This document shows, in pieces, positions 18,956 through 27,860 of a stretch of 64,000 bases of DNA. The position numbers and the translations under genes were made by a program. This DNA is from Balneicella halophila (GTDB taxonomy: Bacteria; Bacteroidota; Bacteroidia; Bacteroidales; Balneicellaceae), in the NCBI RefSeq assembly GCF_003096835.1, contig NZ_QENZ01000005.1, positions 186,001-250,000 on the forward strand, written 5' to 3'. A model generated the notes under the pieces. That model saw only the letters and a list, made by a program, of their open reading frames with translations. It did not search any database and had not been told where the DNA came from. How positions within the stretch are numbered: the stretch's first letter is position 1; every line of letters begins with the position of its first letter.

Positions 18956-20404
18956 TTAATTTGCGTTTTCTTCTATTTCACGTTCAATATGGCGAACTTT
19001 CACACGAATATCATATTTTTTTTCTAAAAAATTCGCCAAATGTTCGGCTGCATACACAGAACGATGGCGCCCTCCTGTACAGCCAAAATTAACTTGTAGA
19101 TTAGTGAAACTTCTCTTAATATAACGTTTTACACTCATCTCAACCAGTTTTTTGACAGGTTTCAAAAACCGATCCATACCTTTATGCTCTTTGAAAAAAG
19201 CAATAACCTCAGGATCCTTTCCCGTTAAATTTTTATATTGCTCATAACGACCTGGATTATGAACAGCACGGCAGTCAAAAACAAAACCACCTCCATTTTC
19301 ACTTTTATCCATTGGTATTCCACGCTTGTATGAGAAACTATTAATTTCTACTTGCAGTTTTACCTGTGCATCTTGGGCTATTTTCAATAACCGTTTAGAG
19401 TTTGCTACAGCGTCCAAAGCTTTGAGTAATTGTGGAACCTTTATGGGTAAATCTGCTTTTTGAAGTACTCTTTTCAAATTTCCCATAGCATAAGGTATAG
19501 ACTTCAAAAAGTGCTCTTTTTTTTCGTAAAAGCCTCTAAATCCATAAGCCCCCATTGCCTGCATAATTCGAATCAATACGTATCCATAGTAATGCTTCCT
19601 AAAAGCATCAGCATCAATTTGTTTTTCTTTTTGCAATTCATTTAAATAATATTCAAAAAGCTCTTCCCTAACTTCCTCAGGGATATCAGCCTTAGCATCG
19701 TATAGCAAAGAAGCCAAGTCGTATTGTAAAGCTCCTTTCCTACCACCTTGATAATCAATATAGGCTGGTTTTTTACCGTCTATCAGCATGATGTTACGCG
19801 ACTGAAAATCACGATACATAAAGAAGTCATGTTCTGCCTCCAGCAAATAATCTGCAAAGCGTTGAAAATCATCTTCAAGCAATTGTTCGTCAAACGGTAT
19901 TTGAGCTAACTTTAAAAAATAATACTTGAAATAATGCAAATCCCAAAGCATTGACTGTTTATCAAACTTTGCTCGTGGATAACAATTCTCATAAGGTAAG
20001 TTTTGTCTAGCATAAAGTTGGAATTGAATCAAATCTCGCAACACATGCTGGTAAATTTCTTTCAACTCTACAGGATACTCATCTGAAACACGAGTTACTA
20101 ATAAATGTTCGAAAAGTGTTTCACCGCCAAAATCCTCAATTAAATAAATACTATTATCTAAATCTTCTGCATAGATTTCAGGGACTAACATTCCCTCTTG
20201 TTTGAAATGCTTGCTGAAGGAGATAAATGCAACATTTTCTTTATAATCTTCATTATGAACGCCTAAAACAGTCATCTTATCCCCTACAATTCGGCAATAT
20301 GTCCGCGCAGAGCCAGAAGGTGGCAATTCAATGACTTTCGTTACAGTATCATTCCCCCAATTTTCATAAAGCCGAACGAGAGCTTTCTTATTTTCTTCTT
20401 TCAA
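18956..20404 (-). CDS. AmgK-like sugar kinase fused to a RapZ C-terminal domain
   Basis: The 482-residue protein has two parts. Residues about 1-330 form an aminoglycoside-phosphotransferase-type kinase: SGSARTYCRI is the nucleotide-binding loop, YRDFQSRNIML carries the catalytic Asp and Asn, and YIDYQGGRKGALQYDLASL carries the metal-binding Asp. Residues about 348-482 match the C-terminal domain of RapZ, with GGGFVFDCRAVHNPG and the hallmark GCTGGRHRSVY. In Pseudomonas AmgK phosphorylates MurNAc/GlcNAc at C1 for cell-wall recycling; in E. coli the RapZ C-terminal domain binds glucosamine-6-phosphate and RNA. The RapZ N-terminal P-loop NTPase domain is absent and the kinase replaces it. The MurU-like gene follows. 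Confidence 0.85.
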   Translation of the reverse strand: MKEENKKALVRLYENWGNDTVTKVIELPPSGSARTYCRIVGDKMTVLGVHNEDYKENVAFISFSKHFKQEGMLVPEIYAEDLDNSIYLIEDFGGETLFEHLLVTRVSDEYPVELKEIYQHVLRDLIQFQLYARQNLPYENCYPRAKFDKQSMLWDLHYFKYYFLKLAQIPFDEQLLEDDFQRFADYLLEAEHDFFMYRDFQSRNIMLIDGKKPAYIDYQGGRKGALQYDLASLLYDAKADIPEEVREELFEYYLNELQKEKQIDADAFRKHYYGYVLIRIMQAMGAYGFRGFYEKKEHFLKSIPYAMGNLKRVLQKADLPIKVPQLLKALDAVANSKRLLKIAQDAQVKLQVEINSFSYKRGIPMDKSENGGGFVFDCRAVHNPGRYEQYKNLTGKDPEVIAFFKEHKGMDRFLKPVKKLVEMSVKRYIKRSFTNLQVNFGCTGGRHRSVYAAEHLANFLEKKYDIRVKVRHIEREIEENAN

Positions 20405-20519
20405 GATATTCTAGTTTTTTATTGAATGCAAGATACAACGAATCCAAAATCAATACAAATCGTTTGTCAAGAATTGCTTATCTTTATAGAAAATTTATTA
20501 CAATAATATTTAGATAGAT

Positions 20520-21977
20520 ATGAATAACGAAATTTCAAAACTCGACCCCAAAGTTGTATGGGAACATTTTTATTCACTAACTCAAGTACCAAGACCTTCA
20601 AAACATGAAGATCGCATACAAAAATTCATGTATGATTTTGGTAAAGACTTAGGTTTGGAAACCATTAAAGATGAGATTGGTAATATCATTATCAAAAAGC
20701 CAGCAACATCAGGTATGGAAGATCGCCAAGGTGTTATTTTACAGGCACATTTAGATATGGTTCCACAGAAAAATGCAGGTGTAGATCATGATTTTGAGAA
20801 AGATCCTATCGAAACATACATTGAAGATGGGTGGGTACACGCAAAAGACACAACTTTAGGTGCTGATAATGGTATTGGTGCCGCTGCAATGATGGCTGTA
20901 TTATCATCAGACGATTTGGAACATGGTCCTATTGAGTGTCTATTTACTTGCGATGAAGAAACAGGAATGACTGGAGCTGAAAATTTAAAACCTGGTGTTC
21001 TTGATGGTGACATCTTGATGAATTTAGACTCTGAAGATGAAGGCGAACTTTACGTGGGTTGCGCAGGTGGCGTAGATGTAGAGGTTGAAGTTCCTTACAC
21101 TTTAGAAGATTGCCCTGATAATATGCAAGGTTTTGAATTCCATATTAAAGGACTAAAAGGTGGGCATTCAGGTATGGATATCCACTTAGGAAAAGCGAAT
21201 GCCAACAAACTTTTAGCAAGATTCTTAGATAAATATGATAACTTGGGAATTCGTCTTTCTGAAGCAGAAGGCGGTTCATTACGAAATGCTATTCCTCGTG
21301 AATCGCATGCACTTCTTGCTGTTCCTAACGACAAGGTTGCAGATTTTGAAAAAGCTGTAAAGGAATATGAGAAGGATATGCAACAAGAGTTTAAAGATAT
21401 AGAACCAACTTTAAATGTTGAAGCTAAAGAAGTTGGCACACCTAAGCAGGTGATAGACGCTAAGGAAGCAAATGCAATGGTAAAGGCTCTAGTTGCTTGT
21501 CCTGATGGTGTAGAGGCAATGAGCAAAGAGATGGAAGGACTTACTGAAACATCAAATAACTTAGCGCGGATAGAATTTCTTAAAGGTAAATTATTAGTAC
21601 AATGCTTAACCCGTTCATCTAATGATGATGCTAAAATGGCATTGACAGAAAAAATACGAGATGCGTTTAAAGGTCTAGATGCAAGCTTTTCAACTTTTGG
21701 AGCATATCCAGGTTGGCAGCCAAATATGGACTCTACAATTTTAAAAGCTATGCAGGAGGTTTATAAAGATACATTCGGCAAAACACCAGAAATAAAGGCT
21801 GTACATGCAGGTTTAGAATGTGGATTATTGGGTGCAGTTTATCCAAATTGGGATATGATTTCTTTCGGTCCTACAATACGTAATCCTCACTCTCCTGATG
21901 AACGTGTAAATATTGAAACTGTTGAGAAATTCTGGACATTCTTGAAAGCTTCGTTAAAAGCAATTCCAGCAAAATAA
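20520..21977 (+). CDS. pepD: Aminoacyl-histidine dipeptidase (PepD, M20 family)
   Basis: PepD is a cytosolic metallodipeptidase that cleaves Xaa-His and other dipeptides. The 485-residue length fits. Zinc ligands and catalytic residues are visible: His77 and Asp79 in AHLDMVPQ, Asp116 in GADNGIGAA, and Glu146/Glu147 in DEETGMTGA. The dimerisation domain occupies roughly residues 190-380, with GGHSGMDIH and NAIPRE. The C-terminal metal ligand is in HAGLECGLLG/NPHSPDERV. It is a single gene ending in a strong terminator. It complements DPP IV and the tricorn homologue in peptide use. Confidence 0.95.
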   Translation: MNNEISKLDPKVVWEHFYSLTQVPRPSKHEDRIQKFMYDFGKDLGLETIKDEIGNIIIKKPATSGMEDRQGVILQAHLDMVPQKNAGVDHDFEKDPIETYIEDGWVHAKDTTLGADNGIGAAAMMAVLSSDDLEHGPIECLFTCDEETGMTGAENLKPGVLDGDILMNLDSEDEGELYVGCAGGVDVEVEVPYTLEDCPDNMQGFEFHIKGLKGGHSGMDIHLGKANANKLLARFLDKYDNLGIRLSEAEGGSLRNAIPRESHALLAVPNDKVADFEKAVKEYEKDMQQEFKDIEPTLNVEAKEVGTPKQVIDAKEANAMVKALVACPDGVEAMSKEMEGLTETSNNLARIEFLKGKLLVQCLTRSSNDDAKMALTEKIRDAFKGLDASFSTFGAYPGWQPNMDSTILKAMQEVYKDTFGKTPEIKAVHAGLECGLLGAVYPNWDMISFGPTIRNPHSPDERVNIETVEKFWTFLKASLKAIPAK

Positions 21978-21994
21978 TTGCACAGACTTATTGA

Positions 21995-22026
21995 GTACCA
22001 TTCCATCTTTGGGATGGTACTTTTTT
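21995..22026 (+). terminator. Rho-independent terminator after pepD
   Basis: GTACCAT and ATGGTAC form a stem extended by TCC/GGA around a short loop and are followed by six T residues. Confidence 0.85.
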
Positions 22027-22039
22027 ATGAGCTAAAGTT

Positions 22040-22204
22040 ATGAATAAAGCCTCTCTTTTAAGATTTATATCAATATTTTCGATGGTTATGGGTTTTATAA
22101 TTTTGTTTTCTCATCGTTATTCTACAGTAAGAATATTATTCGCCATAATTACAATTATTATCGGAATACTTATTCAATTCAAATATTTAAAAGTTAAAAA
22201 ATAG
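22040..22204 (+). CDS. 54-residue membrane protein of unknown function
   Basis: An ATG at 22040 opens a 54-codon frame ending in TAG at 22202. The product begins MNKASLLRF and has two hydrophobic segments (about residues 6-23 and 29-46) separated by SHRYSTVR, ending in the basic tail KVKK. It looks like a two-helix inner-membrane protein. I do not recognise the family. It sits 10 bases upstream of the LysR-family gene and may be cotranscribed with it. Confidence 0.55.
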   Translation: MNKASLLRFISIFSMVMGFIILFSHRYSTVRILFAIITIIIGILIQFKYLKVKK

Positions 22205-22214
22205 CTGAACTTTC

Positions 22215-23093
22215 ATGGATTTTAGACTAAAAGTATTTCAAACCGTAGCTGAGTTGCAGAGCTTCACTAAAGCAGCAAAGATGCTTTCACTATCTCAACC
22301 AGCTGTGTCCAAACATATTGCTGAATTAGAAAAGAAATACAACCACTCGTTGTTTATTCGAAACAATGGACGTGTGCAATTAACGCCAGAAGGGAATTAT
22401 TTACTCTCAAAAACCAAACAAATCTTACAGCTATTTGCAGAAACTGAAGAACACTTTTTCTCCAATCAGCACAATCTACCTAAAGAAATTTGTTTGGGAG
22501 CGAGCAGTTCTATAGCTCAATATATCCTTCCTAAAAGTTTGCCTAAGCTCAAAAAACTTTATCCCGAAACGCATTTTTTATTGAAAAGTGGCAATACCGA
22601 TGAAATTGAGAATTTGGTTATTGAACAAAAAATTCCCTTTGGTTTGATCGAAGGCACTCATCGTAATCCATCACTACAATATGAGCGTTTTTTAAAGGAT
22701 GAAATTGTTTTGGTGTGCAATTCCAACACCCAGACTAATGATAGCATTAAACTAAAAACTCTCTTGAAGTTACCTCTCGTTTTACGAGAACAGGGGTCTG
22801 GAACAAGAGCTATTATTGAAAACCATTTACGTGAAAATAATATCTTTTTAAAAGATTTGCAAGTAGATGCTGTTTTAAATAATTCTGAGAGCATTAAAAC
22901 CTATCTGAACCATTCAGATTCATTTGCATTTATTTCAATTCATGCAATTTTAGATGATTTAAAAGGTGGGAATTTGAAGATTGTAGATATTGCTAGTTTT
23001 AGTATGGAGCGCTATTTCTATTTTACAACTTTAAAAGGACACTACTCTCCTAATTATACTACATTGAAAAGATTTTTCAGTAAAAATATTTAA
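22215..23093 (+). CDS. LysR-family transcriptional regulator
   Basis: The 292-residue protein has the LysR winged helix-turn-helix at residues 1-60 (DFRLKVFQTVAELQSFTKAA, then LSQPAVSKHIAELE), followed by a CysB-like effector domain. REQGSGTRAIIENHL near residues 192-206 is typical of the CysB/CysL branch, so an anionic or sulfur-related effector is possible. Auto-regulation is usual for LysR proteins but no divergent target lies next to it. The 54-residue membrane protein gene just upstream is the only same-strand neighbour. Confidence 0.9.
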   Translation: MDFRLKVFQTVAELQSFTKAAKMLSLSQPAVSKHIAELEKKYNHSLFIRNNGRVQLTPEGNYLLSKTKQILQLFAETEEHFFSNQHNLPKEICLGASSSIAQYILPKSLPKLKKLYPETHFLLKSGNTDEIENLVIEQKIPFGLIEGTHRNPSLQYERFLKDEIVLVCNSNTQTNDSIKLKTLLKLPLVLREQGSGTRAIIENHLRENNIFLKDLQVDAVLNNSESIKTYLNHSDSFAFISIHAILDDLKGGNLKIVDIASFSMERYFYFTTLKGHYSPNYTTLKRFFSKNI

Positions 23094-23168
23094 TTCTAAT
23101 TCAATAAAAAAAGGGAATATCTCTGTCAAATAAAGATACTCCCCCGTATTCATTATTAAAATTATATA

Positions 23169-24044
23169 TTATTTCTTATAAATTTCTCCTTTAGCTGCTA
23201 AGAGTGTATTTTGCAATAAAGAAACAATTGTCATTGGTCCTACACCTCCTGGAACTGGTGTAATATAGCTACATTTTGGAGCCACATTTTCAAAATCAAC
23301 ATCACCATAAAGTTTTACTCCGTTTTCTTTTTCCTCTCTGTGAATACCCACATCAACAATCACTGCTCCATCTTTTACCATATCTTCAGTAAGGAAATGT
23401 TTTTTTCCTATGGCAACAATAATAATATCAGCTTGAAGTGTATGCGCCTTGATATCTGCAGTGCGACTATGGCAAAGTGTAACAGTACTATTTCCACCTT
23501 CTGTTTTGCGTGAAAGCAATATACTAACTGGTGTACCTACGATATTACTTCGACCTATGACTACGCAGTTTTTTCCTGAAGTCTCGATATTGTATCTTTT
23601 TAGCAATTCAACAATGCCCGCTGGTGTTGCAGGTAAATAAGTAGGCAAACCAAGCGTCATGCGTCCAATATTTGTAGGATGAAATCCATCAACATCTTTC
23701 TTAGGATTTATTGCTTGAAGAATTACATCCTCGTCAATATGCTTAGGAAGAGGAACTTGAACGATAAAGCCATCAACTTCATCATCATTATTCAATTTTT
23801 CAACTTCTTTTAAAAGTTCATCTTGCGTCATACTTTCTTCAAAATGTAAGGTTTCTGTGCCAAAACCAACTTTTTCACATGCTTTACTCTTTGCATTGAC
23901 ATAAGTACGACTAGCTCCATCATTGCCGACTAATACAGCAACTAACTTTGGTGTACGCTTTTCAGATGCCGTCATTTCTTTAACTTCTTCGGCAATCTCT
24001 TCTCGTATTTCTTTACTTGTTTTTTTTCCGTCTATTAACTGCAT
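23169..24044 (-). CDS. folD: Bifunctional methylenetetrahydrofolate dehydrogenase/cyclohydrolase FolD
   Basis: FolD interconverts 5,10-methylene- and 10-formyl-tetrahydrofolate with NADP. The 291-residue length is typical. The catalytic Y-x3-K is Tyr48 to Lys52 in TYVNAKSKAC; DGFIVQVPLPKHI and NPKKDVDGFHPTNIG are family signatures. The dinucleotide-binding motif is VVIGRSNIVGTPVS, and the C-terminus has TPVPGGVGPMT. It starts 20 bases after the ffh stop, suggesting an ffh-folD operon. Confidence 0.97.
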   Translation of the reverse strand: MQLIDGKKTSKEIREEIAEEVKEMTASEKRTPKLVAVLVGNDGASRTYVNAKSKACEKVGFGTETLHFEESMTQDELLKEVEKLNNDDEVDGFIVQVPLPKHIDEDVILQAINPKKDVDGFHPTNIGRMTLGLPTYLPATPAGIVELLKRYNIETSGKNCVVIGRSNIVGTPVSILLSRKTEGGNSTVTLCHSRTADIKAHTLQADIIIVAIGKKHFLTEDMVKDGAVIVDVGIHREEKENGVKLYGDVDFENVAPKCSYITPVPGGVGPMTIVSLLQNTLLAAKGEIYKK

Positions 24045-24064
24045 TGCTTCACGTTTTTTAGAAT

Positions 24065-25396
24065 TTATCTTCTCATGCCACCCATCGGCATTTTGGGTAA
24101 TTTACCTCCATTTTTAGAAACCATTTTCATCATCTTACGCATCTCATCAAATTGTTTTAACAGACGATTAACATCAGCAGTGCTACTACCACTACCTTTG
24201 GCAATACGCTTACGACGCGAGCCGTTCAAAATTGATGGCTTTTCGCGTTCTTCGGGCGTCATAGAATAAATAATCGCTTCAACTCCTTTAAAAGCATCAT
24301 CATCAATATCAACATCCTTCATTGCCTTTCCCATTCCTGGAATCATTCCCATGAGGTCCTTCATATTCCCCATTTTCTTGATTTGGTTAATCTGCTTTAA
24401 AAAGTCATTAAAATTAAATTGATCTTTAACTAATTTCTTTTGGAGTTTCCTCGCCTCTTCTTCATCAAATTGTTCTTGTGCTTTTTCAACAAAAGAAACA
24501 ATATCACCCATACCTAAGATGCGGTCTGCCATACGCTCTGGATGGAATACATCTAAAGCATCCATCTTCTCTCCCATACCGACAAACTTAATCGGCTTAT
24601 TGACAACTGAGCGAATGGATAAAGCGGCACCACCGCGTGTATCACCATCTAACTTTGTAAGAACAACACCATCAAAGTTCAAGACATCATTAAATGCTTT
24701 AGCCGTATTTACCGCATCTTGACCAGTCATGGAATCCACAACAAACAAAATCTCATCTGGGTTTACAGCCTTTTTTATAGCTGCTATTTCGTTCATCATT
24801 TGCTCGTCCACAGCCAAACGTCCTGCGGTATCTATGATAACTAAATCCTGTCCTTTTTGTTCTGCCTCTTCTACAGCTGAAGTAGCAATATTCACGGGGT
24901 CTTTACTTCCTTCAATCGTATAAACAGGAACATTGATTTGTTCTCCTAATATTTTCAATTGGTCAATCGCTGCCGGACGATAAACGTCACCTGCAGCAAG
25001 CAACGGGAATTTCCCTTTTTTACGTTTTAAATGATTCGCTAATTTCCCGGAAAATGTTGTTTTACCAGAACCTTGAAGCCCGGCAATTAAAATAACAGAT
25101 GGCTTTCCTGAAAGGTTAATTCCTTCGGCACTTCCACCCATCAATTCAGCTAGTTCATCATGAACTAACTTCACCATCATCTGACCTGGATTCACAGCTT
25201 TGAGTACATCTTGCCCTAATGCTTTTTCCTTGACTCTATCAGTAAAGTCCTTCGCAATTTTGAAATTAACATCGGCGTCTAAGAGTGCACGGCGTACATC
25301 TTTCAATGACTCAGCAATATTTATCTCTGTTATCTTATGACTTCCTTTTAATATTTTAAAGGAACTTTCTAACTTTTCCGTTAAATTCTCAAACAT
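24065..25396 (-). CDS. ffh: Signal recognition particle protein Ffh
   Basis: Ffh is the SRP54 GTPase that binds signal sequences and 4.5S RNA and hands ribosomes to FtsY. The 443 residues comprise the N domain (about 1-90), the G domain with P-loop GLQGSGKTT (106-114), DTAGR and TKLDGD, and a Met-rich M domain. The M domain has [22 protein letters not shown], and the RNA-binding [10 protein letters not shown]. The C-terminal tail is [22 protein letters not shown]. The 4.5S RNA gene was not seen in the window. Confidence 0.97.
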   Translation of the reverse strand: MFENLTEKLESSFKILKGSHKITEINIAESLKDVRRALLDADVNFKIAKDFTDRVKEKALGQDVLKAVNPGQMMVKLVHDELAELMGGSAEGINLSGKPSVILIAGLQGSGKTTFSGKLANHLKRKKGKFPLLAAGDVYRPAAIDQLKILGEQINVPVYTIEGSKDPVNIATSAVEEAEQKGQDLVIIDTAGRLAVDEQMMNEIAAIKKAVNPDEILFVVDSMTGQDAVNTAKAFNDVLNFDGVVLTKLDGDTRGGAALSIRSVVNKPIKFVGMGEKMDALDVFHPERMADRILGMGDIVSFVEKAQEQFDEEEARKLQKKLVKDQFNFNDFLKQINQIKKMGNMKDLMGMIPGMGKAMKDVDIDDDAFKGVEAIIYSMTPEEREKPSILNGSRRKRIAKGSGSSTADVNRLLKQFDEMRKMMKMVSKNGGKLPKMPMGGMRR

Positions 25397-25544
25397 AATT
25401 TCATCTCATTTATTAATTGTCACAAAAGTAATAAATCATAGGTAAAATCCCTTATTATATTGATAAGAAGCTTTCTTTTTCATCTTAAAAATTGTATAAC
25501 TATCCAATTATAGCTAATTTGGCAGCTTGAAAATAGACTTTTAG

Positions 25545-26243
25545 ATGAAAGCAATGAAAAGAATATTAGTATGGGCGCTTGTTATTTTAACGTTTACAGC
25601 CTGCGATGACGATGACGATAAGCAAACTGTTGTGGAGTTAAAACACGATATGCGTTACACTTTTAATGTAACAGTAAGAGGACAATGGACTGAAGAAACT
25701 CATCCAAACTACTTCCCTGGTGATGCTGGTTTTGGGAAAGTTGTAGCTATTACTCAAAAAGATGATAATGTTCTCTTTCAAAAAGGTAAAAAGGCTCCAA
25801 CTTGGATGAAGTCTTATTTCGAAAATGAAGACACATCTAACTTTACTAACTACTTTACAGAGCAAAAGACGAATAACAGAGTGAGTGGCTTTACTTCATC
25901 TGAGGGTTGTCCCGCTACTGGCAGTTCAGAATTCGAAATAACCACAGAGGGCAGATTCAATAAATTTTCTATGATAACGAAACTATCTCCTTCAGCTGAT
26001 TGGTTTATTGGAGTTAATAATATTGATCTTGACGGTTTGGCATATGGAGGTTCTGCTACATTTATCACTTCAGTTTGGGATGCTGGATTATTCTCAGGCG
26101 AATATCATTCAAATAAAGGAAGTGCAACAAACGAATCCATCGAAACTTACAAAGGAGCTCCGCTTAGTTACCCTGATGGAGGAATCAACAACTTTGCTAT
26201 TGTTACGATAAAGCTGAAATCTTCAGAAAAAATAGAACCGTAA
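25545..26243 (+). CDS. Spondin-domain lipoprotein
   Basis: The 232-residue protein has a lipoprotein signal with Cys20 (LTFTAC) followed by five Asp residues. An acidic stretch after the Cys resembles surface-export signals described in some Bacteroidota lipoproteins, but that is only suggestive. The mature part matches the spondin N-terminal fold: YTFNVTVRGQWTEETHPNYFPGDAGF near the start and the hallmark SPSADWFIGVNNIDL in the middle. Spondin domains in bacteria are extracellular and of unknown binding partner. It stands alone, convergent with the PLPBP gene 1 base away. Confidence 0.78.
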   Translation: MKAMKRILVWALVILTFTACDDDDDKQTVVELKHDMRYTFNVTVRGQWTEETHPNYFPGDAGFGKVVAITQKDDNVLFQKGKKAPTWMKSYFENEDTSNFTNYFTEQKTNNRVSGFTSSEGCPATGSSEFEITTEGRFNKFSMITKLSPSADWFIGVNNIDLDGLAYGGSATFITSVWDAGLFSGEYHSNKGSATNESIETYKGAPLSYPDGGINNFAIVTIKLKSSEKIEP

Positions 26244-26244
26244 T

Positions 26245-26910
26245 TTAGCGCTTCCCAAAGATTTTACTTCCTACGCGTATCATGGTACTTCCCTCCTTTA
26301 TGGCAATCGGATAGTCTCCTGACATTCCCATAGATATTTCTTTGAATTCATCAGCAGAGTCAAAGAACTCTTTTTTGATTTGAGTAAAATATTCCTTTAG
26401 TCGTGCAAATTCATCATGTATCTGTTGCTGATTATCAGTGAGTGTTGCCATTCCCATAATACCACAACAACGAACATGTTGCATCTCCTTATAAGTATCA
26501 CTTTGTAATAATTCTTTAGTTTCTTCTAATGAAAGACCACTTTTTGTTTCTTCTTCCGCAACCTTTATTTGAAGTAAAAAACTGATGATTCGGTCATTCT
26601 TTCTACCCTCCTTCTCTACAACTTTTAATAAGCTCAAAGAATCAACGGAATGAATCATGGCAACGTATGGGGCAATATATTTCACCTTATTTTTCTGTAA
26701 ATTACCAATCATATGCCATTCAATATCTTTAGGTAAAATAGCTTCCTTTTCTCTCAACTCTTGTGGCCTGCTTTCTCCAAACACTTTGTATCCTCCATCA
26801 TAAGCTTCCTGTATTTTTTCGGGGGCATGAGTCTTTGAAACTGCTACTAATTTTACATTATCAGGGATTGATTTTAATATTTGTTGAATATTTTCAGAAA
26901 TACAAGACAT
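26245..26910 (-). CDS. PLP homeostasis protein (YggS/PLPBP family)
   Basis: This family binds pyridoxal 5'-phosphate and helps keep B6 vitamers and amino acids in balance; it has no known catalytic activity. The 221-residue single-domain alanine-racemase-like barrel has the PLP Lys26 in LVAVSKTHAP, GESRPQELREK, WHMIGNLQKNK and the phosphate-binding end EISMGMSGDYPIAI. The length and all motifs are standard. It diverges from the Cys-rich secreted protein gene across a 96-base gap. Confidence 0.95.
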   Translation of the reverse strand: MSCISENIQQILKSIPDNVKLVAVSKTHAPEKIQEAYDGGYKVFGESRPQELREKEAILPKDIEWHMIGNLQKNKVKYIAPYVAMIHSVDSLSLLKVVEKEGRKNDRIISFLLQIKVAEEETKSGLSLEETKELLQSDTYKEMQHVRCCGIMGMATLTDNQQQIHDEFARLKEYFTQIKKEFFDSADEFKEISMGMSGDYPIAIKEGSTMIRVGSKIFGKR

Positions 26911-26947
26911 GTAACTCTTTTTTTTTGATTAAAATTTGATATTATAG

Positions 26948-26977
26948 TTGCGAAAGTAATCATTTTATCTATATTTG
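26948..26977 (+). promoter_or_regulatory. Putative promoter for the Cys-rich secreted protein
   Basis: TTG at 26948-26950, a 19-base spacer and TATATTTG at 26970-26977 are a full Bacteroidota -33/-7 match. The ATG lies 29 bases after the -7 box. Confidence 0.6.
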
Positions 26978-27006
26978 TTCCAAATAATCACTTAACAAAA
27001 CAATTT

Positions 27007-27360
27007 ATGAAACATTTATTTTTAGTATTTGGACTCTTATTCTCATTAGCTGTAAGCACAGCTACTATGGCTCAAGATAACAAAAAAGAACCCGTAAAGA
27101 AAACCTGTGTTGATAAAGCAAATAAAAAAGACACCAAAACTTGTTGCAGTGAAGCTAAAATGCTAGCTTGCTCAGACAAGACCAAAGGAGTAAAAGCTAC
27201 AGACTGTGCTAGAAAAACAAAATCAGATTGTAGTAAGACACAAAAGGTCTCTTGTGCTGACAAAGCTAAGACTAACTGTAGCAAAGCAAGCAACAAAGCC
27301 TGTGCTAACAAGCCGAAAGCAGAAAAAACGACTCCTTATACTACAAAAGAAAAAGAATAA
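27007..27360 (+). CDS. Secreted Cys- and Lys-rich protein of unknown function
   Basis: This is a 117-residue protein with a clear signal peptide (about residues 1-23, cleaved near TMAQ). The mature part is almost entirely Lys, Cys, Ala, Thr, Ser and Asp. Eleven Cys recur every 8-14 residues in loose repeats such as KTCVDKANKK, KTCCSEAK, SDCSKTQKVSCADKAK and TNCSKASNKACANK. The tail is rich in Lys and Glu. I do not recognise a family. The pattern could suit metal binding or disulfide cross-linking at the cell surface, but that is inference. It has its own promoter and terminator. Confidence 0.75.
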   Translation: MKHLFLVFGLLFSLAVSTATMAQDNKKEPVKKTCVDKANKKDTKTCCSEAKMLACSDKTKGVKATDCARKTKSDCSKTQKVSCADKAKTNCSKASNKACANKPKAEKTTPYTTKEKE

Positions 27361-27394
27361 TTAACTGGAAAAATTAGTATAATAATTTGACTTA

Positions 27395-27425
27395 AGTGTA
27401 TCTTTGAAAAAAGATACACTTTTTG
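27395..27425 (+). terminator. Rho-independent terminator after the Cys-rich protein gene
   Basis: AGTGTATCTTT and AAAGATACACT pair around a short A-rich loop and are followed by five T residues. Confidence 0.85.
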
Positions 27426-27443
27426 TTTATAATTTAATATCGG

Positions 27444-27782
27444 ATGAAAAACACATTAATACAGATTAATAGTAATGGAATGGGAACTAGCGAACTAGCC
27501 CTAGCCAGTATTCTTATTGAGAAGTATTTCCAACTATTACTCGAAGAAGACGTAGCTCCCAAATTTATTGTATTTTATAATGAAGGTGTTAAGTTGCTTT
27601 GCGAAGATTCTAATTGCCTAAAGTTCTTGCAGGAGTTAGCTGAGAAAGGCACAAAACTTATTGGCTGTAGCACTTGCCTCAACTATTTTAAGCTCACCGA
27701 GAAGCTAGCTGTAGGTACACGAGGTAGTATGCAAGATATTATCAGCTTACAGGCTAAGGTTGATAAAGTCATCAGTTTATAA
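27444..27782 (+). CDS. DsrE/YedF C-terminal-like protein
   Basis: The 112-residue protein matches the C-terminal DsrE-like domain of the selenium-metabolism-associated YedF family: NSNGMGTSELALASILIEKYF, then FYNEGVKLLCEDS, GCSTCLNYF and KLAVGTRGSMQDI. The N-terminal TusA-like part of long YedF proteins is missing, so this is a single-domain form. The Cys pair in GCSTC is conserved in the family and may carry sulfur or selenium; function is not established. No other selenium genes are nearby. Confidence 0.75.
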   Translation: MKNTLIQINSNGMGTSELALASILIEKYFQLLLEEDVAPKFIVFYNEGVKLLCEDSNCLKFLQELAEKGTKLIGCSTCLNYFKLTEKLAVGTRGSMQDIISLQAKVDKVISL

Positions 27783-27845
27783 AGTCCAATACATACTTAT
27801 CATTAAATTCTTAGTCATATCCTATTTATCTTATAATTTATTAGG

Positions 27846-27853
27846 TATATTTG
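27846..27853 (+). promoter_or_regulatory. Putative -7 box very close to the OlsF-like start
   Basis: TATATTTG ends only 7 bases before the ATG at 27861, so transcription would start within about 3-5 bases of the start codon. The -33 region is weak. Confidence 0.4.
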
Positions 27854-27860
27854 TATTAGT

